Assembly (NCBI GenBank): GCA_020831845.1
Contig: JAFIFV010000117.1
Coordinates: 1-64,000 of the forward strand
Direction: 5' to 3'
Source: Ectothiorhodospiraceae bacterium
Lineage (GTDB): Bacteria; Pseudomonadota; Gammaproteobacteria; Nitrococcales; Aquisalimonadaceae
Length of the DNA stretch: 64,000 bases
Shown: piece by piece, positions 58,922 to 64,000 of the stretch
How positions within the stretch are numbered: position 1 is the first letter of the stretch
Layout: the number at the start of each line of letters is the position of its first letter
Notes under the pieces: generated by a model
Told to the model about the DNA's origin: nothing
What the model saw: the letters and a program-made list of their open reading frames with translations, nothing else
The model's database searches: none
Position numbers and translations under genes: made by a program

Positions 58922-60712
58922 TTAGTACACGCGTGCCTTGGGCGGAAACACGTCAACCTCGTCGGTCAGCGTGGTCATGTGCACCGGCCGGTAGTCCAGG
59001 CGCGTCTGCCCCTTCTCGTCCATCCAGGACAGGGTATGTTTCATCCAGTTCTCGTCGTCACGCTCGGTGAAGTCCTCGCGCGCATGCGCGCCGCGCGACT
59101 CCTGCCGGTTGGTGGCGGAATTGATCGTGGTCACTGCGCAGCCCAGCAGGTTGTCCAGTTCCAGGGTCTCGATCAGATCGGAGTTCCACACCAGGGAGCG
59201 ATCCGAGACCGAAACGTCCTCGAACGAGGCGAACACCTCCTGCATCTTCTTGCTGCCTTGATCCAGCGTTTCGCCGGTGCGGAATACCGCTGCATAGTTC
59301 TGCATGGTCTTCTGCATATCCAGGCGGATATCGGCCGTCTTCTGGCTACCCTTGGCGTTTCGCAGCTTGTCCAGCCGCCCCAGAGCCAGGTCAGCGGAAT
59401 CCGCAGGCAATGGCTTGTGATTGACGCCGGCCTCCTTCACCAGTTCCGCTGCCCGGTGGGCAGCCGCGCGACCGAACACCACCAGGTCCAGCAGCGAGTT
59501 GGAGCCGAGACGGTTTGCACCGTGCACGGAGACGCACGCCGCTTCGCCGATGGCCATCAGGCCGGGCACGACATGGTCGGGGTTGCCGTCCTTCAGCGTG
59601 ACCACTTCGCCCTTGTAGTTGGTGGGGATGCCGCCCATGTTGTAGTGCACGGTCGGCAGCACCGGAATCGGTGCCTTGGTCACGTCCACGCCAGCGAAAA
59701 TGCGCGCGGTTTCCGCGATGCCGGGCAGACGCTCATTGATCACGTCCGCGCCCAGATGTTCCAGATGCAGGAAGATGTGATCCTTGTCCGGCCCCACTCC
59801 ACGGCCTTCCTGGATCTCGATGGTCATGGAACGGCTGACCACGTCTCGCGACGCCAGGTCCTTCGCGTTCGGCGCGTAACGCTCCATGAAGCGCTCGCCC
59901 TCGGAGTTGGTCAGATAGCCGCCCTCGCCGCGCACGCCCTCGGTGATCAGGCAGCCGGCACCGTACACGCCAGTGGGGTGGAACTGCACGAACTCCATGT
60001 CCTGCAGTGGCAGCCCGGCCCGCAGCACCATGCCGTTGCCGTCTCCGGTACAGGTATGGGCGGAGGTGCAGGAGAAATAGGTTCGACCGTAGCCACCGGT
60101 GGCCAGCACGGTTTCATGCGCCCGGAAACGATGGATGGTGCCGTCCATCATGTTCAGCGCGATAACACCGCGGCAGGCACCGTCCTGATCCATGATCAGA
60201 TCCAGTGCGAAGTATTCGATGAAGAATTCCGCTTCGTGCTTCAGTGCCTGCTGATAGAGCGTGTGCAGAATGGCATGGCCGGTGCGGTCGGCAGCGGCAC
60301 AGGTGCGCTGGGCGGTACCCTCGCCATAGCGCGTGGTCATCCCACCGAAAGGACGCTGGTAGATCTTGCCCTCTTCCGTCCGGGAGAACGGAACGCCGTA
60401 GTGTTCCAACTCGATGATGGCCGGGATCGCCTCGCGGCACATGTACTCGATGGCGTCCTGATCACCCAGCCAGTCCGACCCCTTGATGGTGTCGTACATG
60501 TGCCAGCGCCAGTCGTCCTCGCCCATGTTGCCCAGCGCCGCGGACACCCCGCCCTGGGCAGCCACGGTGTGACTGCGGGTCGGGAACACCTTGGTCAGAC
60601 ATGCGGTCCTCAGGCCCTGCTGCGCCATGCCGAAGGTGGCGCGCAGACCGGCGCCGCCGGCACCGACCACGACGACGTCGTAGGTATGATCGATAATCTC
60701 GTAGCTAGACAT
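58922..60712 (-). CDS. sdhA: Succinate dehydrogenase flavoprotein subunit
   Basis: Oxidises succinate to fumarate with covalently bound FAD. The 596 residues show the FAD motif [17 protein letters not shown], the flavinylation histidine in [18 protein letters not shown], the active-site stretch [10 protein letters not shown], and [18 protein letters not shown]. It starts 4 bp after sdhD and is followed by sdhB. Confidence 0.97.
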   Translation of the reverse strand: MSSYEIIDHTYDVVVVGAGGAGLRATFGMAQQGLRTACLTKVFPTRSHTVAAQGGVSAALGNMGEDDWRWHMYDTIKGSDWLGDQDAIEYMCREAIPAIIELEHYGVPFSRTEEGKIYQRPFGGMTTRYGEGTAQRTCAAADRTGHAILHTLYQQALKHEAEFFIEYFALDLIMDQDGACRGVIALNMMDGTIHRFRAHETVLATGGYGRTYFSCTSAHTCTGDGNGMVLRAGLPLQDMEFVQFHPTGVYGAGCLITEGVRGEGGYLTNSEGERFMERYAPNAKDLASRDVVSRSMTIEIQEGRGVGPDKDHIFLHLEHLGADVINERLPGIAETARIFAGVDVTKAPIPVLPTVHYNMGGIPTNYKGEVVTLKDGNPDHVVPGLMAIGEAACVSVHGANRLGSNSLLDLVVFGRAAAHRAAELVKEAGVNHKPLPADSADLALGRLDKLRNAKGSQKTADIRLDMQKTMQNYAAVFRTGETLDQGSKKMQEVFASFEDVSVSDRSLVWNSDLIETLELDNLLGCAVTTINSATNRQESRGAHAREDFTERDDENWMKHTLSWMDEKGQTRLDYRPVHMTTLTDEVDVFPPKARVY

Positions 60713-60716
60713 TCAG

Positions 60717-61100
60717 CTAGCCTCCAAAGGCAATGCGAAGCACGGCGAAGATGCCCACCAGGGCCAGCAGCGCCGCGAGGAATTTGACAAGGATCAGCGC
60801 CGCGAGCTGAACGCCCTTGGCCGTCACGTAATCCTCGATGACCACCTGCAGGCCCAGTTGGGCATGGTGGAAGGTCATGGCGATCAGCAGGATCAGCAGC
60901 ACGGCGGGCAACGGCGAGCCGATCCAGGCACGCACCGTGGCGTAATCAGCGCCTGCGTAGGTTGCCAGGCTGAACGCAAACCAGATCGTCAGAGGAATCA
61001 GCGCGACGGCGGTGACACGCTGGATCCACCAGTGATGCACCCCATCCTTGGCGGAACCGAGGCCACGCGCGATCTTGATCGGGGTTCTCAGAGCCATCAT
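60717..61100 (-). CDS. sdhD: Succinate dehydrogenase membrane anchor SdhD
   Basis: One of two membrane subunits that bind haem b and quinone. The 127 residues have three helices (about 29-50, 60-82, 100-122), with conserved HHWWIQRVTAVALIPL near the start and the haem-ligand histidine region HHAQLGLQVVIEDYV. The start ATG overlaps the sdhC stop by 4 bp. Confidence 0.94.
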   Translation of the reverse strand: MMALRTPIKIARGLGSAKDGVHHWWIQRVTAVALIPLTIWFAFSLATYAGADYATVRAWIGSPLPAVLLILLIAMTFHHAQLGLQVVIEDYVTAKGVQLAALILVKFLAALLALVGIFAVLRIAFGG

Positions 61101-61489
61101 GCACCTCCCGCGGCGTAAGCGATGATCCACACCAGCACGGTCAGGGCGGCCGCAATGCCGATCGCAGCGTAACCGGTCTTCTCCGAGGTCTCGATTTCGA
61201 AGCCCTTGCCGGCATCCCAGAACAGGTGACGAATGCCATTGCACAGGTGGTAGAACAAGGCATATGTGAAGGCGAACAACACGAGCTGGCCAAGGAAACT
61301 GCCCAGCACGCCCTGCGCGCGCTCGTATTGTTCCGGACCCGCGGCGGCGGCCGTCAGCCAGTAGATCAGCAGCAATGTACCCACGCTGAGCGCCACTCCG
61401 CTGATGCGATGCATGATCGATGTAATCGCCGTGAGCGGGAACTTGTAGACCTGCAAATGGGGGGAAAGCGGACGATTCTGGGTCTGCAT
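61097..61489 (-). CDS. sdhC: Succinate dehydrogenase cytochrome b556 subunit SdhC
   Basis: The first membrane subunit of complex II. The 130 residues hold RPLSPHLQVYKFPLTAITSIMHRISGV, the quinone-site and SdhC signature, the haem histidine in YHLCNGIRHLFWDAGKG, and three membrane helices. It is the first gene of sdhCDAB-sdhE-ygfX. The expected promoter is in the 213-bp gap upstream. Confidence 0.95.
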   Translation of the reverse strand: MQTQNRPLSPHLQVYKFPLTAITSIMHRISGVALSVGTLLLIYWLTAAAAGPEQYERAQGVLGSFLGQLVLFAFTYALFYHLCNGIRHLFWDAGKGFEIETSEKTGYAAIGIAAALTVLVWIIAYAAGGA

Positions 61490-61534
61490 GAGATGACTTG
61501 CTCCGCTGGAATCAGGTAGTCGTCAGGCGCCGAT

Positions 61535-61563
61535 AAACTAAACCGAGTCACCCCGTGATGCAA
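61535..61563 (-). promoter_or_regulatory. Candidate sigma-70 promoter of the sdh operon
   Basis: On the minus strand TTGCAT (61558-61563), a 17-bp spacer and TAGTTT (61535-61540) form a moderate promoter about 45 bp ahead of the sdhC ATG. The spacing is ideal, the -10 box only fair. Confidence 0.4.
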
Positions 61564-61702
61564 GCCACAGCGTGGCCACCCGGCGACAGCAACTGTGCCG
61601 CCAAGCGCCTGTCCCGCACCATTGAACAGGCCAGAAAAACAAACAAGAACAGAAGATTAGCTAACCAATGGAACGGCGTTTCACCAGACGAACGACCCTG
61701 GC

Positions 61703-61888
61703 TCAGAAATCCGTACAGCGGCCGTTCTTCTCCCAGTCACCGTAGCGTGTGGGCTCGGGACCCTCCTGGCCGCCGATTTCCCGGGGCCAGGTTTCCGGCT
61801 TCCCGGGCTTCATCTCCGCATTCCGCCCGTTGCCCTCCCGGGCGGGTGAACCTGCAGCCGCGTCGGGCTTGTCATCGCGTTCGCTCAT
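61703..61888 (-). CDS. SDHAF4-like succinate dehydrogenase assembly factor (DUF1674)
   Basis: A 61-residue protein with the C-terminal signature EIGGQEGPEPTRYGDWEKNGRCTDF, split here between EIGGQEGPEPTRYGDW and EKNGRCTDF, which defines the DUF1674/SDHAF4 family. In eukaryotic mitochondria this factor protects flavinylated SdhA before assembly. AGGAG lies 9 bp before the ATG at 61888. It sits 213 bp upstream of sdhC in the same direction, which supports the role. Confidence 0.88.
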   Translation of the reverse strand: MSERDDKPDAAAGSPAREGNGRNAEMKPGKPETWPREIGGQEGPEPTRYGDWEKNGRCTDF

Positions 61889-62038
61889 GACGGGAAACTC
61901 CTGCGCGCATGGATTTCGTACTTCGACCACCGTATCGTCATGCCGTTACCGGCAGCCACTGCGATGGGCTGGCGTCGTGCTGTAGTATGCCATAGCATGC
62001 GGCCCACCTCGCGAATCCAACGCGCTCCGGAGGAGTCT

Positions 62039-63085
62039 ATGCACGTGGACTGGAACTCACTGCTTTCCAACGCGCAGCCCGTCTTTGACGCCGACCAGCA
62101 ACTTGCCCATTTCGGGAATCCGCAGGCCGAGGCGGGAGCGCTGCTCGGAGACGGGGGCATTGCCCCCCTGCCCGACACCGCCATCATTCAGGTCACCGGG
62201 GACGACGCGCCGGCCTTCCTGCAGGCCCAGCTGAGCCAGGCGGTGGAGGACATGCCCAGCGGAAGTACCCGCCTGGCGGGTTACTGCAATCCCAAAGGGC
62301 GGCTGTACGGGGTGTTGCAGGTAATCCGCATGGATGGGGGGTACCTGCTGCTTACCGAGCGGACGCTGGTCGACCTTCTGCTCAAACGCCTGCGCATGTT
62401 TGTTCTGCGCTCCAGAGTCGAACTGCATGACGTCTCGGACGGCTGGGCGGTGTTCGGATTGCGTGGCGAGCGCGCCCAGGAAGCGCTGACCGAACTGACA
62501 GGCAGCCGCGCGGACGAGGACGGGCTGGTGCATCGCGCCGGCGATCTGCTCACGGTGCAGATTCCCCGCGGCGAGGGCCGCAGCCTGGTGCTGGCGCCGG
62601 CCGACGAGGCCGCGCGCGTCTGGGGGAACCTGAGCCGTTCTCTCGCCGTATGCGGCCCGTGGGCCTGGCGGCTGCTTGCCATACGCTCCGGCGATCCCGT
62701 GGTGACGTCGGAGACCGCGGAGCAATTCGTTCCCCAGCAGATCAACCTGGAACTGGTGGACGGCGTGAACTTCAGGAAAGGATGCTACCCGGGGCAGGAG
62801 GTTGTGGCTCGGATGCACTACCTGGGCAAGCCCAGCCGACGCATGTACCGTCTGCTAGGCCCCGGCGGAGACTCCGCACCCGCCCCGGGCAGCCGGGTGA
62901 CCACCGGTGACGGCAAGCACGCGGGCGACGTGGTCATCGCCGCTACCGGGCCCGACGGCGTCGAACTGCTGGCCGCGCTGCGCACCGAGCATCACGGCCG
63001 CCAGGATCTGGGCGTGGACGCACTGAAGCTGGGTTTTGCGGAAATCCCCTATACGCTGGAGGGCGAGGCAGCACCGGCGGAATAG
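62039..63085 (+). CDS. ygfZ: Folate-binding YgfZ family protein
   Basis: A tetrahydrofolate-dependent protein that helps iron-sulfur enzymes such as MiaB, related to the glycine-cleavage T protein. The 348 residues carry the family signature KGCYPGQEVVARMHYLGKPSRRMYRL with its conserved cysteine. CGGAGGAG precedes the ATG at 62039. Its position next to the iron-sulfur-rich sdh genes is common in gammaproteobacteria. Confidence 0.93.
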   Translation: MHVDWNSLLSNAQPVFDADQQLAHFGNPQAEAGALLGDGGIAPLPDTAIIQVTGDDAPAFLQAQLSQAVEDMPSGSTRLAGYCNPKGRLYGVLQVIRMDGGYLLLTERTLVDLLLKRLRMFVLRSRVELHDVSDGWAVFGLRGERAQEALTELTGSRADEDGLVHRAGDLLTVQIPRGEGRSLVLAPADEAARVWGNLSRSLAVCGPWAWRLLAIRSGDPVVTSETAEQFVPQQINLELVDGVNFRKGCYPGQEVVARMHYLGKPSRRMYRLLGPGGDSAPAPGSRVTTGDGKHAGDVVIAATGPDGVELLAALRTEHHGRQDLGVDALKLGFAEIPYTLEGEAAPAE

Positions 63086-63153
63086 CATGCCTCGGGACTG
63101 GCTGTCCGGCTCGGCCCGTTCCCCGGCATCAGCTTCCCGCGGGAACGCCCGGC

Positions 63154-64000
63154 TCAGGCTTCCGGACGCATGGCCGGGAACAGCAGCACGTCGCGGATCG
63201 ACCCCTGATCGGCAAACAGCATGACCAGGCGGTCGATACCGATACCCTCCCCCGCCGTTGGCGGCAAGCCGTATTCCAGTGCCCGGACGAAATCCGCGTC
63301 GTAGTGCATGGCTTCGTCGTCCCCGGCTTCCTTCTCCTCGGCCTGGCGACGGAAGCGCGCCGCCTGGTCCTCGGCATCGTTCAGCTCGGAGAAACCGTTG
63401 GCGATTTCCCGCCCGCCGATGAACAGTTCAAAGCGGTCGGTAACGAAGGGATCGTGATCCGAGGGCCGCGCCAGCGGCGAAACCTCCACCGGGTATTCGG
63501 TGATGAAGGTGGGCTGGCGGAGCTTGTGTTCAACGGTTTGCTCGAACAATTCCAGTTGCAGCTTGCCGAGACCATCGGAGTCCCTGGCGGCACCTCCGAG
63601 CGAGACCACCAGCTCGCGCAGGCGATCCGGGTCGTCCAGATCGGATGGCGCCACATCCGGGTTGTACTCGAGGATTGCGTCCCGCACGGTCATACGTGCG
63701 AACGGCTGCGCGAGATCGTAACGTTCGCCCTGGGCCTCGATCACCGAGCCGCCCTTCAGTTGCTGCGCCAGTTCCCTGAACAGCTCCTCGGTCAGATCCA
63801 TCAGATCATGGTAATCCGCATAGGCCTGGTAGAACTCGAGCATGGTGAACTCGGGATTGTGCCTGGTGGACACACCCTCGTTGCGGAAATTGCGGTTGAT
63901 CTCGTAGACGCGATCGAAACCGCCCACCACCAGCCGCTTGAGATAGAGCTCAGGCGCCACACGCAGGTACAGCGGCATGTCCAGCGCATTGTGATGGGTA
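63154..64000 (-). CDS. lysS: Lysyl-tRNA synthetase, 3' part (window edge)
   Basis: The C-terminal 281 or so residues of a class II lysyl-tRNA synthetase; the gene runs off the window at 64000. Motif 2 is in [29 protein letters not shown], and motif 3 is [32 protein letters not shown]. The segment [23 protein letters not shown] is typical of LysS. The gap to ygfZ contains only a short palindrome (63134-63145). Confidence 0.96.
   Translation of the reverse strand, partial: THHNALDMPLYLRVAPELYLKRLVVGGFDRVYEINRNFRNEGVSTRHNPEFTMLEFYQAYADYHDLMDLTEELFRELAQQLKGGSVIEAQGERYDLAQPFARMTVRDAILEYNPDVAPSDLDDPDRLRELVVSLGGAARDSDGLGKLQLELFEQTVEHKLRQPTFITEYPVEVSPLARPSDHDPFVTDRFELFIGGREIANGFSELNDAEDQAARFRRQAEEKEAGDDEAMHYDADFVRALEYGLPPTAGEGIGIDRLVMLFADQGSIRDVLLFPAMRPEA

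Noticed and set aside
58979-60787. A 602-codon plus-strand frame antisense to sdhA
   Set aside because: The succinate dehydrogenase flavoprotein on the minus strand is certain; the antisense frame is a GC-driven shadow.
63134-63145. Palindrome TTCCCGCGGGAA between ygfZ and lysS as a terminator
   Set aside because: It has no loop and no T-tract; it is a plain 12-bp palindrome in a GC-rich spacer.

Overview
The window is about 64 kb of high-GC chromosomal DNA from a gammaproteobacterium. Three conserved gene orders point there: uvrY/gacA-uvrC-pgsA-tRNA(Gly, Cys, Leu), rpoE-rseABC-degP(mucD)-lepA-lepB-rnc-era-recO-pdxJ-acpS, and sdhCDAB-sdhE-ygfX. Carotenoid genes together with a periplasmic quinoprotein alcohol dehydrogenase would suit an aerobic, possibly halophilic member of the Ectothiorhodospiraceae or a related group, but that placement is inference. 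I saw no phage, insertion sequence, integrase, CRISPR array or rRNA.

Layout. 1-11.1 kb is an accessory block. It holds a PQQ-dependent alcohol dehydrogenase with the Asp-Tyr-Asp signature of lanthanide enzymes, transcribed away from a LuxR-type response regulator and its histidine kinase. A PAS/GAF/GGDEF diguanylate cyclase, a TonB-dependent receptor resembling the PQQ importer PqqU (YncD), and an XpaC-TelA pair follow. 11.1-14.2 kb holds copA and cueR with a textbook CueR promoter. 14.3-21.5 kb is a carotenoid locus: crtY-crtI-crtB on the plus strand facing crtE-ABC ATPase-ABC permease-crtZ on the minus strand. The predicted product is zeaxanthin. 21.7-24.3 kb has a DUF192 protein, a sodium:neurotransmitter symporter and a methyltransferase. 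24.3-29.2 kb has three tRNAs, pgsA, uvrC, gacA and an MFS transporter. 29.4-44.7 kb is mixed housekeeping (RibD-like reductase, fumC, purB, L16 hydroxylase, GNAT, nudF, rlmD, exonuclease, cysM), the GacS/BarA hybrid kinase and a second diguanylate cyclase. 44.7-55.5 kb is the acpS-to-rpoE envelope-stress, secretion and RNA-processing block, all on the minus strand. 55.8-64 kb has nadB, the succinate dehydrogenase operon with three assembly or accessory factors, ygfZ and the 3' part of lysS.

How the parts may work together. In the first block the dehydrogenase and the regulator operon each carry a sigma-54 (-24/-12) promoter, and a cluster of TGTCAC repeats lies midway between them. With a PqqU-like receptor nearby, this suggests a regulated quinoprotein alcohol-oxidation module that may import its cofactor. 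The crtYIB operon has an RpoE-like promoter (GAACTT, 16 bp, TCTGT) back-to-back with the CueR promoter of copA, and rpoE itself is at 55 kb with a similar autoregulatory promoter. Carotenoid synthesis may therefore belong to the envelope-stress response. The tRNA-Gly gene departs from the usual gene at three structurally important positions, and a terminator plus a new promoter separate it from tRNA-Cys and tRNA-Leu.

Start codons were chosen from Shine-Dalgarno matches, operon overlaps and family lengths. All functional calls rest on recognised motifs and gene order; no database search was run.
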